From: a virus | Virus record (IMG/VR): IMGVR_UViG_3300030106_001041 | Coordinates: 1 to 21,847 of that record | DNA: 21,847 nucleotides | Reading direction: 5' to 3' (one strand) | Program-made: the position numbers and the translations under genes | The notes under the pieces: model-generated | The model's input: only the letters and a program-made list of their open reading frames with translations | Told to the model about the DNA's origin: nothing | Databases searched by the model: none | Part shown: positions 1-7,076 of the stretch, piece by piece | Layout: each line of letters opens with the position of its first letter | Position numbering within the stretch: the first letter of the stretch is position 1

Positions 1-759
1 GATATAAAAACTTTGAATCGAGTATTAGAACTCACTCTTAAAAATGCGTCGCTAACTATTGCGGGTGTGTATACTGCGGTGGATACGGGTGTTATCAATC
101 CGAACTCAATCAATCTTGTTCCTGGTGCGATCATTCCTGTTAACTCCAACGGAGGACCAAGGGGAGCTGACTTACAACCTTTACCTAGATCAGGAGATCC
201 ACAGCTAAGTCAGATTATTACAAACGATCTTCGTATGAACATTAAGAAAATTTTACTCGATGAATCCTTACCGCCAGATAATATGTCGGCTCGAACTGCG
301 TTAGAAGTAGCAGAGCGAATGAAACAACTATCACAGAACTTAGGTTCGGCATACGGAAGATTAATTAATGAAACCATGTATCCTGTGGTTAAGAGAACCT
401 TAGAGGTTATGGATGCACTTGGTATTATCCAACTTCCCCTCAAGGTCAATGGATTGCAAGTGAAGATTCAACCCATAGGTGAAATTGCTATGGCAAGTAA
501 CATGACAAAAGTCAATCAGATTATGCAGTATATTCAGATTGCATCCAGTCTAGGTCCTACAGGACAGATGACATTTAAGATTGAAGAGGTTGCTGACTTT
601 ATTGCAGATGCAATGGCAGTTCCAGCAGTTATAAGAACAACATACGAAGAACGCCAACAGATGCAAGAAGCACAACAACAAATTGCAGAACAAGCTCAAG
701 CTATGATGTCACAACAACAAATGCAACAAACACCAGAACCAAATGTAGCAGAGGGGTAA
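1..759 (+). CDS. Portal / head-to-tail connector protein, C-terminal part (partial)
   Basis: The reading frame is open to the left edge, so the N-terminal half lies outside the window; about 252 residues are visible. The segment matches the C-terminal half of podovirus head-to-tail connecting proteins (T7 gp8 type): a GAIIPV stretch, a PLPRSGDPQ loop, a long helix with MSARTALEVAERM, then INETMYPVVKRTLEVM. In this family the protein forms the dodecameric ring at one capsid vertex, through which DNA enters and leaves and to which the tail tubular proteins attach. The last 40 residues are a Gln/Met-rich low-complexity tail (QQQ, MMSQQQMQQ), typical of the disordered portal C-terminus. It heads the structural operon; the next start follows two bases after the stop. 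The family is fairly certain, the exact subtype is not. Confidence 0.88.
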   Translation, partial: DIKTLNRVLELTLKNASLTIAGVYTAVDTGVINPNSINLVPGAIIPVNSNGGPRGADLQPLPRSGDPQLSQIITNDLRMNIKKILLDESLPPDNMSARTALEVAERMKQLSQNLGSAYGRLINETMYPVVKRTLEVMDALGIIQLPLKVNGLQVKIQPIGEIAMASNMTKVNQIMQYIQIASSLGPTGQMTFKIEEVADFIADAMAVPAVIRTTYEERQQMQEAQQQIAEQAQAMMSQQQMQQTPEPNVAEG

Positions 760-761
760 TT

Positions 762-902
762 ATGCAAGTACAAATGACTAAAAAAGAATTTGATAGACTT
801 CCAAGAATACAACAACAAGCAATTTTAATGATGTATCCAATGTTAAGAAAAAAGTTTAAACTCAAAAATGAAAACCAACAAAAGACAGCAACAAACAATT
901 AA
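762..902 (+). CDS. Small hypothetical protein, 46 aa
   Basis: A short frame starts two bases after the portal stop, with GAGGGG at 751-756 as ribosome binding site. It encodes 46 residues, begins MQVQMTKKEF, has a central Met-rich helix (AILMMYPMLRKKF), is strongly basic and ends in polar Gln/Asn/Thr residues. Its 3' end overlaps the next gene by 35 bases in another frame. I recognise no domain. Tight spacing, a good Shine-Dalgarno and position between portal and scaffold support a real gene, but its length leaves doubt. Confidence 0.6.
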   Translation: MQVQMTKKEFDRLPRIQQQAILMMYPMLRKKFKLKNENQQKTATNN

Positions 903-1158
903 TAGTCCTGGTTGGGAAGGATTGGATGCTATGCCTGATCCTAATGCAAGGATAGAACCAACAGAACTTGATAAATTATATCAACAAGTATTCTCAACAG
1001 AACAAGGACAAAAGTTACTTGTTCATTTAAAAAAAACCTATCTTGATGTTCCAGCATGGACACCAGGATATGATCACTCATTTGGCTATTTTAGAGATGG
1101 TCAAAATTCTATAATCAGAGAAATAATTTTAAAACTAAGGAGAGCAAGAAATGGATGA
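868..1158 (+). CDS. Bbp19-like phage protein, 96 aa
   Basis: The core runs from about residue 30 to 92. It contains LYQQVFSTEQGQKLL, then a short variable loop, then FRDGQNSIIREIILKL. This is the layout of the Bbp19-like family (F-x-T-x-x-G followed by F-R-x-G-Q-x-S), small proteins encoded near portal and scaffold genes in many podoviruses; their function is not established. No clear Shine-Dalgarno precedes the ATG at 868, and that start overlaps the upstream gene by 35 bases. An in-frame ATG at 931 has GGAAGG and GGA upstream, lies outside the overlap and would still keep the whole conserved core, so the true start may be 931. The 3' end overlaps the scaffold start (ATGGATGA). Likely a virion assembly factor, by context only. 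Confidence 0.72.
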   Translation: MKTNKRQQQTINSPGWEGLDAMPDPNARIEPTELDKLYQQVFSTEQGQKLLVHLKKTYLDVPAWTPGYDHSFGYFRDGQNSIIREIILKLRRARNG

Positions 1159-1966
1159 AACACAAAACCAAGAAGAAGTAAAAACGGAAGAAACAACAGA
1201 GCAACCAGAACAGGGGTTGATGTCTAAAGCTACACTTGAGCAAGAACAAACAACTCAAGATGAAGGTATGGCAACTAAACCTGGAGATCAAGTGGTTGAA
1301 GGTGAGGACTTAGATAATGTGCAATTTGAAAAACCCGAACATTGGCAAGATAAATTTTGGGATGATAAGGAAGGACCAGACCCAGACAAGTTGATGAAAA
1401 GCTATAATGAATTAGAAAAAGCATATCACAAAAAAAATAGCAAAGCACCTGAGTCTTACGATTTAAAAACTCTAGAAGAAAAAGGTATTGATAACAACGA
1501 TCCAGAAGTTGAATTTGCATCAAGCTGGGCAAAAGCAAACAACATCTCGCAAGAATCGTTTGATGAATTAGTCAGTAAGATTGCAGAGATTAGAGGTGAG
1601 AATGTTCAACAAGCAGAAATTAATGAAAAAGAAGAACTCGCCAAGCTTGGTGAAAATGCAAATGAAAAAATTCAAAGCATGGTGAATTGGGGTAGAAAGC
1701 TAGTCAGTCAAGGTATTCTAAACAAAGATGATTTTGAAGAATTTAAAATCATGGGAGGTACTGCTCAAGGTATAAGAATCTTAAACATCTTCAGAGGTAT
1801 GACAGGCGAAAAAGAAATACCAACTATGAATATGCAAGTTGATGGTTTGAATAAAGATGAAGTGCTATCCAGAGTCGCAGATCCTAAATATGCAACGGAT
1901 GAAGCATTTAGAAAGCAAGTTGAAAAAGATATGATTGAGTTAGAAAGGTCTGGAAAACTATCCTAA
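1151..1966 (+). CDS. Capsid assembly scaffolding protein
   Basis: 271 residues, very acidic and hydrophilic. The N-terminal 60 residues are a Glu/Gln/Thr-rich disordered segment; then comes the module ending FWDDKEGPDPDKLMKSYNELE, typical of T7 gp9-type scaffolds. The middle (about 100-190) is predicted helical (APESYDL, ASSWAKANNISQESFDELV), and the C-terminus is a charged helix ending ELERSGKLS. Scaffolds of this family line the inside of the procapsid, nucleate shell assembly and leave before DNA packaging. Position between portal and major capsid gene agrees. AAGGAGAG at about 1137-1144 serves as ribosome binding site, and the start overlaps the stop of the Bbp19-like gene. The stop falls beside a long open -1 frame (separate entry). 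Confidence 0.85.
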   Translation: MDETQNQEEVKTEETTEQPEQGLMSKATLEQEQTTQDEGMATKPGDQVVEGEDLDNVQFEKPEHWQDKFWDDKEGPDPDKLMKSYNELEKAYHKKNSKAPESYDLKTLEEKGIDNNDPEVEFASSWAKANNISQESFDELVSKIAEIRGENVQQAEINEKEELAKLGENANEKIQSMVNWGRKLVSQGILNKDDFEEFKIMGGTAQGIRILNIFRGMTGEKEIPTMNMQVDGLNKDEVLSRVADPKYATDEAFRKQVEKDMIELERSGKLS

Positions 1967-2166
1967 ACACAATCAAACAAAAATTTAAAGACGCTGATAA
2001 TATTATTGACTTTAGTGTTGATATCTTTTTGTTGATCTTTGATATTTTAACTACGCCCCTACTCATTCCTATTCGAATAGCAAAGTTCTATTTAAAATCT
2101 TGGATCAAGGCATTTATTAAAAAGTTTCTAAAAAAAACATATCACCGCATTTACGATAAACGCTAG
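1939..2166 (+). other. Open frame without ATG (possible membrane peptide or -1 frame scaffold extension)
   Basis: The frame one base back (-1) from the scaffold frame is open from 1939 to the TAG at 2164-2166. Past the scaffold stop it encodes about 67 residues: a polar stretch (KQKFKDADNIIDF), a strongly hydrophobic stretch (DIFLLIFDILTTPLLIPI) and a very basic tail (SWIKAFIKKFLKKTYHR). Such an ordered amphipathic layout is unlikely in random AT-rich DNA. There is no ATG or GTG. In-frame TTG codons at 2029 and 2032 lack a good ribosome binding site; AAAGG at 1944-1948 sits before near-cognate codons. I see no canonical slippery heptamer. It could be a TTG-started 45-residue peptide, a rare frameshift product, or a decayed gene. 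Confidence 0.35.
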
Positions 2167-2354
2167 ATGTTACTTTTTTTCTTGTAATGCTTGTCAAGAT
2201 ATGATTTAAATAAAATAACCAATAACCTTTTTTGGCTGGTTTGGCTTCTCAGAAATGAGATTGTGTAGGGCAATACCTTATATGTTTGGCTGGATCTTTT
2301 TCCAATAACCGAAGCGATTAATAAAAATTTTAATTATTTAACAGGAGTACAATT
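2167..2354 (+). promoter_or_regulatory. Leader region of the major capsid gene
   Basis: This non-coding stretch precedes the capsid gene. The AT-rich part at 2171-2220 holds a weak sigma70-like pair, TTGTAA (2182-2187) and TTTAAA (2205-2210) with a 17-base spacer, and an alternative -10 TATGAT (2200-2205); neither is strong. A short hairpin TCTCA-GAAA-TGAGA with a GNRA-type loop lies at 2247-2260. Two repeated motifs flank it (separate entry). The capsid ribosome binding site CAGGAG is at 2342-2347. A dedicated promoter or stabilising leader for the most abundant virion protein would make sense, but activity is inferred. Confidence 0.4.
2219..2310 (+). repeat. Paired short direct repeats in the capsid leader
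   Basis: CCAATAACC occurs at 2219-2227 and again at 2302-2310; TTTGGCTGG occurs at 2231-2239 and 2285-2293. The order is A-B ... B-A with all copies in the same orientation. A single GGTTTGG (2238-2244) can base-pair with either CCAATAACC copy (CCAA with TTGG, ACC with GGT, two bases bulged), giving two mutually exclusive folds around the 2247-2260 hairpin. The repeats are seen directly; the folding is inference by eye. Confidence 0.5.
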
Positions 2355-3209
2355 ATGAGTACAGGATTATCAACAGCTTTTATTACCCTGTTTGAAGCGG
2401 AGGTAAAACAAGCATATCAAGGCGAATCTGTATTGAATAATAGTGTTAGAATGAGAACAAATGTTCAAGGTTCTACTGTCAAGTTCCCTAAAATTGGAAA
2501 AGGTGTATCACAGATTAGAACTCCACAAACAGATGTTGTGCCATTGAACACAGATTTCAGCACAGTAACAGCCACAATGAGCGACTTTATTGCTGCGGAA
2601 TACAGCGATATTTTCGATCAAAGTAAAGTGAACTTCGATGAAAGACAAGAACTTGCTCAAGTAGTGGGTAAAGCGATTGCTAGAAGAGAAGATCAAATTA
2701 TCATCGATGTGATGGAAGCAGCTTCACCAGGAGCAACTATTGCGAACACAGTAGTAACTTCGGGATCAGCAACAGCTTCAGACCTTAATATTGGAAAAAT
2801 TATTGCAGCTAAAAAAGCTATGGACGCTGCTAATGTTCCACCAACAGATCGTCATGCGGTTGTTCATGCGAACAGCATTGCTGGATTATTAGGAGATGAA
2901 AGAGCAATCTCTGGTGATTTCCAAAACATCCGTGCATTAGTACAAGGTGAGATTGATACCATGATGGGATTTCAGTTTCATGTTGTAGGTGATCGTTCAG
3001 AAGGCGGACTTGCCATTGATGGAAGTTCAGATAGAAACACCTTCTTTTATCACAGATCAGCGATTGGATGTGGCGTAAGTGTCGCACCAAAAGTGGAGGT
3101 CAATTATGTTCCTGAGAAAACTTCGTTCTTGGTAAGTGCGATGTATTCTGCAGGTGCAGTTGTGATCGATACTGAAGGTCTAATTAAAGTAACTTGTAGA
3201 GAATCATAG
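2355..3209 (+). CDS. Major capsid protein
   Basis: 284 residues, short for a T7 gp10 relative but within the range of HK97-fold podovirus capsid proteins. Features seen: N-terminal FEAEVKQAYQGESVLNNSVRMRTNVQGSTVKFPKIGKG, given here as positions 13-50 (conserved N-arm and E-loop region); VGKAIARREDQIIIDVMEAA at about 103-122 (spine helix); DRHAVVHANSIAGLL near 162-176; and the C-terminal segment with YSAGAVVIDTEGLIKV (A-domain and C-term strand). It would form the icosahedral shell around the scaffold. A good ribosome binding site (CAGGAG) lies seven bases upstream, and a long leader precedes it. The small structural gene follows after ten bases and both end at a strong terminator, making a distinct capsid expression unit. 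Confidence 0.88.
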   Translation: MSTGLSTAFITLFEAEVKQAYQGESVLNNSVRMRTNVQGSTVKFPKIGKGVSQIRTPQTDVVPLNTDFSTVTATMSDFIAAEYSDIFDQSKVNFDERQELAQVVGKAIARREDQIIIDVMEAASPGATIANTVVTSGSATASDLNIGKIIAAKKAMDAANVPPTDRHAVVHANSIAGLLGDERAISGDFQNIRALVQGEIDTMMGFQFHVVGDRSEGGLAIDGSSDRNTFFYHRSAIGCGVSVAPKVEVNYVPEKTSFLVSAMYSAGAVVIDTEGLIKVTCRES

Positions 3210-3219
3210 GAGGTAAATT

Positions 3220-3498
3220 ATGGCATTTGCAAGAGCAGGTTGGAATCCTATTGGTGGCATGAGCAAACGTGGCTCTGCACCCCAAATGTGGTCTTATACC
3301 ACTACGGATAGTCTAGCCACAATGAATACTGAGGGATACTTTAATTCGGTATCTGATGAAGTAAAAGTCGGTGATCTAATTTATGCTCATGATTCAAACA
3401 CACCTACTGCTTCTCTAGTCGTTGTATTAAGTGTAACGGCTGCTGGGGTGGTTGATGTGAGTGATGGAACAGCACTTAGTGTAGCTGACTCAGACTAA
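3220..3498 (+). CDS. Small structural protein, possible capsid decoration (92 aa)
   Basis: 92 residues with a preceding AGGAGG ribosome binding site (3209-3214). The N-terminus is Gly/Arg/Pro-rich (GWNPIGGMSKRGSAPQMW), followed by a beta-rich part: a strand ending in YTTTDS, NTEGYFNSVSDEVKVGDLIYA, then a repeat of short strands with ASLVVVLSVTAAGVVDVSDG. Small proteins of this form are commonly found directly downstream of podovirus capsid genes in marine and other phages. Position, size and predicted all-beta content suggest a head decoration or fibre-like virion component, but I cannot identify a named family. It shares the transcript with the capsid gene and is followed at once by the terminator. 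Confidence 0.7.
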   Translation: MAFARAGWNPIGGMSKRGSAPQMWSYTTTDSLATMNTEGYFNSVSDEVKVGDLIYAHDSNTPTASLVVVLSVTAAGVVDVSDGTALSVADSD

Positions 3499-3509
3499 TA
3501 GACTAAACT

Positions 3510-3537
3510 GTGGGGAGCTTCGGCTCTCCACTTTTAA
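3510..3537 (+). terminator. Intrinsic terminator after the capsid unit
   Basis: The arms GTGGGGAGC (3510-3518) and GCTCTCCAC (3523-3531) pair over nine positions with one G-U wobble around a TTCG loop, the extra-stable C(UUCG)G tetraloop. TTTT (3532-3535) follows. This is the clearest intrinsic terminator in the window. It sits inside the structural operon between the capsid unit and the tail genes, so it probably acts as a partial terminator or 3' stabiliser. Confidence 0.88.
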
Positions 3538-3550
3538 TTAAGGAATTATT

Positions 3551-4171
3551 ATGGCAACGGGAGATAATCAGGTAAGTATAGCAAATCAAGCACTTCTTCT
3601 TCTCGGTGCTGATACAATAGCAAGTTTCTCAAATGGAACTGCGGTTGGTAATGCTTTAGATATTATTTATCCAAAAGTAAAAACAACAACGCTTGGAATG
3701 TATCCTTGGACATTCACTCTTAAAAAAGCAGAGTTATCAAGATTATCTACTGCTCCTACTGCACATTTTTTATATCAGTACAAACTTCCTTCTGACATGA
3801 TTAATAGTGTACCTAGATCTGTTTATAATTCTAGTGATCGAGGAGCTGCAACAATTAGAGATTGGCAGATACAAGGAGAAACATTATTAACGGATAACAC
3901 ACAAATTTTTGTAGATTACCAACAAGATATAGTAGAAGGTAAACTTCCTGTATATTTTACTCAATTACTGGTTTACATGTTGGCTTGGAATCTAGCAGAA
4001 ACAATTACGGATCAAACGGAAAAAGGAGCATACTATAAAAACATTGCACTCGGTGGAGCAGCAGATAATAATAGAGGAGGATATTTTAGAACCGCCATTA
4101 ATCTAGATGGTGCGGGAGAAACTCCTCCAGTTATTGCTCAGTATCTCTTAACTGAAGTGAGAGGAGCATGA
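3551..4171 (+). CDS. Tail tubular protein A (T7 gp11-like)
   Basis: 206 residues, close to the usual 190-200 for T7 gp11. The N-terminus (IANQALLLLGADTIASF) followed by a helix-turn and MYPWTFTLKKAELS is the family signature. PTAHFLYQYKLPSDMI, the DWQIQGETLLTD strand and VYFTQLLVYMLAWNLAETITD complete it. The protein forms the dodecameric gatekeeper ring bound beneath the portal. The gene starts just after the terminator with TTAAGGA as ribosome binding site, and its stop overlaps the next start (ATGA at 4168-4171), so A and B are translationally coupled. Confidence 0.88.
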   Translation: MATGDNQVSIANQALLLLGADTIASFSNGTAVGNALDIIYPKVKTTTLGMYPWTFTLKKAELSRLSTAPTAHFLYQYKLPSDMINSVPRSVYNSSDRGAATIRDWQIQGETLLTDNTQIFVDYQQDIVEGKLPVYFTQLLVYMLAWNLAETITDQTEKGAYYKNIALGGAADNNRGGYFRTAINLDGAGETPPVIAQYLLTEVRGA

Positions 4172-6543
4172 GCCGAATTGTACAGTATCAATCATCATTT
4201 ACTATGGGAGAATTTGATCCACTTGTAAAAGGTCGAGTGGATATTACTCAATATCAGGCGGGTCTTGAAAAAGCGACCAATGTTTTGTGTATTCCTCAAG
4301 GTGCATTAGAAAGAAGACCAGGACAACAATTTTTGCTTGATGTTACTTCAGATTTAGGATCATCTTTTACTGCTCAACAAGGACTTCGTTTGATTCCTTT
4401 TGAGTTTTCAAGTGTAGATTCATTTATGTTAGTCTTTGTAAAATTATCAACTAGTTCGTCAAACAATGCAAAGATGTTTGTGTTTAGACAAGGTGTATTG
4501 CAAACCAATATAAACTCAAGTGGTAATAACTATTTAACTGTATCATTAGGAGATATATCGTTTGATGCAATAACCTTTACACAATCTGCGGATACTTTGA
4601 TTTTAATGCATGAAGATCTTGCTCCGTTATCGATTGTAAGGGGTGCTAATAATACAACATGGACAGCAAGTACAATCAGTTTAACTTCGCCAAAGTTTGC
4701 TTTTACAAAATCTGTATCTGAACCTTCAGGAGATATTACGCCCTCTTCTATTGATGGTACTGCAACCATATCAGCATCGGCTAGTATATTTTCTAGTGGT
4801 AATGTCAATCAATATATTAATGTCAAAAATGGCTTTGGTAGAGCTAGGATTGTTGAGTTTGTTTCCGCCACCTCTATAAAAGTAAATGTAGAGATTCCAT
4901 TCTTTAATACTTCTGCAATATCGGCTGGAAGTTGGGAGCTAGAAGCTGGATATGAAGATGTCTTTTCTGCATCTAAAGGGTTTCCAAAAACAGGGGTATT
5001 TCATGAAGGGAGATTATATTTTGGCGGATCAAAAAGTTTACCCTCGGCTTTGTTTGGATCTAAGGTATCTGACTTTTTTAATTTTCTTGAAGCAGAAGGT
5101 TTAGATGATGACGCTATCTTTGCGTTACTATCTTCTGATTCTGTCAATGCCATTACAGGGATTCGTTCAGGAAGAGATTTGCAGATCTTCACTACGGGAT
5201 CAGAGTTTTTTGTACAACAAGCAGAAGGTCAACCGATAACCCCTGGCAACCTTACTATCAAAGCTGCAACTTCATCTGGATCTAAACCTAATATTATGCC
5301 TGTATCCGTTGAAGGGGGTACAATCTTTTTGCAAAGATCAGGAAAAGCGTTGCGAGAGTTTTTATTTAGCGATGCAGAATTATCGTATCAATCAAACAAT
5401 ATATCATTGTTATCAAGTCATTTGCTAAAAAGTCCTGTCAAGATTGCATTTAGAAGAGCAACCTCTACGGATGACGGAGATTTGTTAATGATCGTCAATG
5501 GTACTGATGGAACGATGGCAGCGTATTCAATACACCGATCACAAAAGGTAGTAGCTCCAAGTGAATTTATTACTGATGGTACATACGAGGATTGTGCGGT
5601 TGATATTGATGATATTTATGTGATTGTCAAAAGAACGATTGCAACGGGTGTAAGTGCAACAATCACAGTTACAGATTATGCTAACATTGCGGTTGGAACT
5701 AAACTTACATTTACAAAGAATGATGGAACAGTAATTACTTTGCAATCAGAAGCAGCGGGTTCAAGTAGTCCAAGTAGTGCGAGTGGCAACACTCATTTTT
5801 TTAGACCCAATACAAATAACGATACAACTGCCGATAATATTGCAACAGCACTCAATGCTGTGTCTGGCTTTACCGCTGCGAATCCGTCTGCAAATGTTGT
5901 TACTGTTGTACGAGATGTATCTGGATCAAGTAATTTAAGTGTAACAACAGAAGATTCTACTAGACTTGCCATAACAAACTTTGTGGAAAGTACAAAATTT
6001 TATATAGAAAGGTTAGACGATGATAGAACTACTGATGCTTCTTTTCAGCTTTTTGATGGGAGTTCTGATGGGAGCAAACCTACCTCAACAACAGTTACAG
6101 GTCTTAGTCATTTGGAAGGAGAAACTGTTGAATGTGTTCGGGATGATATATTCTTGGGTGAAAAAACTGTTTCGTCAGGACAAATAACAATCGATCAAGT
6201 TCCAACAAGTTATGTAGAGATTGGATTACATCATGACGTATTAGCGAAAACACTTCCCGCAGAACCTAGACTTGCTTCGGGTACAATGGTTGGAAGAAAA
6301 AAAAGAATAGTGGCGGTATCACCTGTTCTTAATCAAACACAAAATATTGCAATCAATGGTAATGAAGTGAGTTTAAAACAGTTTCCCTATACTCTTGATT
6401 CTTCTGAAACATTATTCACAGGGCGTAAGCGTGTCACACCTTTATTGGGATATAGCGAAGAAGCTCAAATATCAATCACTCAAACGAAACCCTTGTTTTT
6501 TACATTGTTGAGTTTAGAGTATAGCGTTAGTGGGAGTCAGTAA
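4168..6543 (+). CDS. Tail tubular protein B (T7 gp12-like nozzle) with an inserted beta domain
   Basis: 791 residues, similar to T7 gp12 (794). The N-terminus is characteristic: SSFTMGEFDPLVKGRVD, then YQAGLEKATNVLCIPQGALERRPG. Further family segments are FPKTGVFHEGRLYFGGSK (about 271-288) and SAITG-like DSVNAITGIRSGRDL. The protein makes the hexameric tail nozzle to which fibres attach. At about residues 490-607 the usual hairpin is interrupted: DDIYVIVKRTI is followed by a Thr/Ser/Asn-rich beta domain (TITVTDYANIAVGTKLTF ... TTADNIATALNAVSGF ... SRLAITNF-like end), after which TKFYIERLDD resumes. The insert resembles modules spread through marine phage virion proteins. It may alter host surface contact, which is inference. 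Overlaps both neighbours by a few bases. Confidence 0.87.
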   Translation: MSRIVQYQSSFTMGEFDPLVKGRVDITQYQAGLEKATNVLCIPQGALERRPGQQFLLDVTSDLGSSFTAQQGLRLIPFEFSSVDSFMLVFVKLSTSSSNNAKMFVFRQGVLQTNINSSGNNYLTVSLGDISFDAITFTQSADTLILMHEDLAPLSIVRGANNTTWTASTISLTSPKFAFTKSVSEPSGDITPSSIDGTATISASASIFSSGNVNQYINVKNGFGRARIVEFVSATSIKVNVEIPFFNTSAISAGSWELEAGYEDVFSASKGFPKTGVFHEGRLYFGGSKSLPSALFGSKVSDFFNFLEAEGLDDDAIFALLSSDSVNAITGIRSGRDLQIFTTGSEFFVQQAEGQPITPGNLTIKAATSSGSKPNIMPVSVEGGTIFLQRSGKALREFLFSDAELSYQSNNISLLSSHLLKSPVKIAFRRATSTDDGDLLMIVNGTDGTMAAYSIHRSQKVVAPSEFITDGTYEDCAVDIDDIYVIVKRTIATGVSATITVTDYANIAVGTKLTFTKNDGTVITLQSEAAGSSSPSSASGNTHFFRPNTNNDTTADNIATALNAVSGFTAANPSANVVTVVRDVSGSSNLSVTTEDSTRLAITNFVESTKFYIERLDDDRTTDASFQLFDGSSDGSKPTSTTVTGLSHLEGETVECVRDDIFLGEKTVSSGQITIDQVPTSYVEIGLHHDVLAKTLPAEPRLASGTMVGRKKRIVAVSPVLNQTQNIAINGNEVSLKQFPYTLDSSETLFTGRKRVTPLLGYSEEAQISITQTKPLFFTLLSLEYSVSGSQ

Positions 6544-7076
6544 TGACAGGCAGTACAGTATTAAATGTTTTAACAGCGGGAACAGTATTTGGATCTGTTT
6601 TACAGTACAGACAAACAGTTGCTCAAGGAAAAGTTCAACAAAGAATTGCTGAAGCAGAAGCTCGTAACAGAAGATTAGAAGGAAGAGTAGAAGCGGTCAA
6701 AGCAAAAGAATCAGCAAATGAAATATTAAGAAGAACAAAAAAAGCGTTAGCGAGTAATATTGCGAGAGGATATTCAAGTGGCGTTATACCAGAAATAGGA
6801 TCTTCTGCGGTATTTAGTGAGCAACAAGTCTTACGACCCGCTGCATTAGATGTTGGTATATTAGAACAAGATGCTTTCCTTGCTATTGAGCAATCACAAA
6901 GACAAGCAAGGAATATAGAGTATCAAGGACAAATGGCAGCAAGACAAGCAAAAACCGAAGCTCTATTTAAATTAGGCACAGATCTTGCTCAAGTCGCCAT
7001 GACAGGAGTGGGATCAGGAACTGATAAATCTATTGCACCAAAAATAGAACCTGCAAAAAATGTGAGATTTGGATAA
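6543..7076 (+). CDS. Internal virion protein, T7 gp14-like
   Basis: 177 residues starting in a TAATG overlap with the nozzle gene. A short hydrophobic N-terminal segment (VLNVLTAGTVFGSVLQY) is followed by a long Gln/Arg/Glu-rich helix (QRIAEAEARNRRLEGRVEAVKAK, positions about 33-55), a Gly-Ser turn (GYSSGVIPEIGSSA) and a second amphipathic helix region. This layout and gene position match the gp14 family of ejected core proteins, which inserts into the outer membrane during DNA ejection. The C-terminus is Ala/Gly-rich, ending KNVRFG. The family call rests on layout plus synteny. Confidence 0.72.
   Translation: MTGSTVLNVLTAGTVFGSVLQYRQTVAQGKVQQRIAEAEARNRRLEGRVEAVKAKESANEILRRTKKALASNIARGYSSGVIPEIGSSAVFSEQQVLRPAALDVGILEQDAFLAIEQSQRQARNIEYQGQMAARQAKTEALFKLGTDLAQVAMTGVGSGTDKSIAPKIEPAKNVRFG

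Noticed and set aside
210-449. Minus-strand open frame inside the portal gene
   Set aside because: It is fully overlapped by a recognised gene, has no family pattern and no ribosome binding site; similar shadow frames under the structural genes were dropped for the same reason.
1949-1966. Canonical -1 slippery heptamer at the scaffold end
   Set aside because: The sequence there does not fit the X-XXY-YYZ pattern, so a programmed frameshift is only a weak possibility.
2182-2216. A strong promoter before the capsid gene
   Set aside because: Only weak box pairs were found; kept as a low-confidence regulatory region, not a promoter call.
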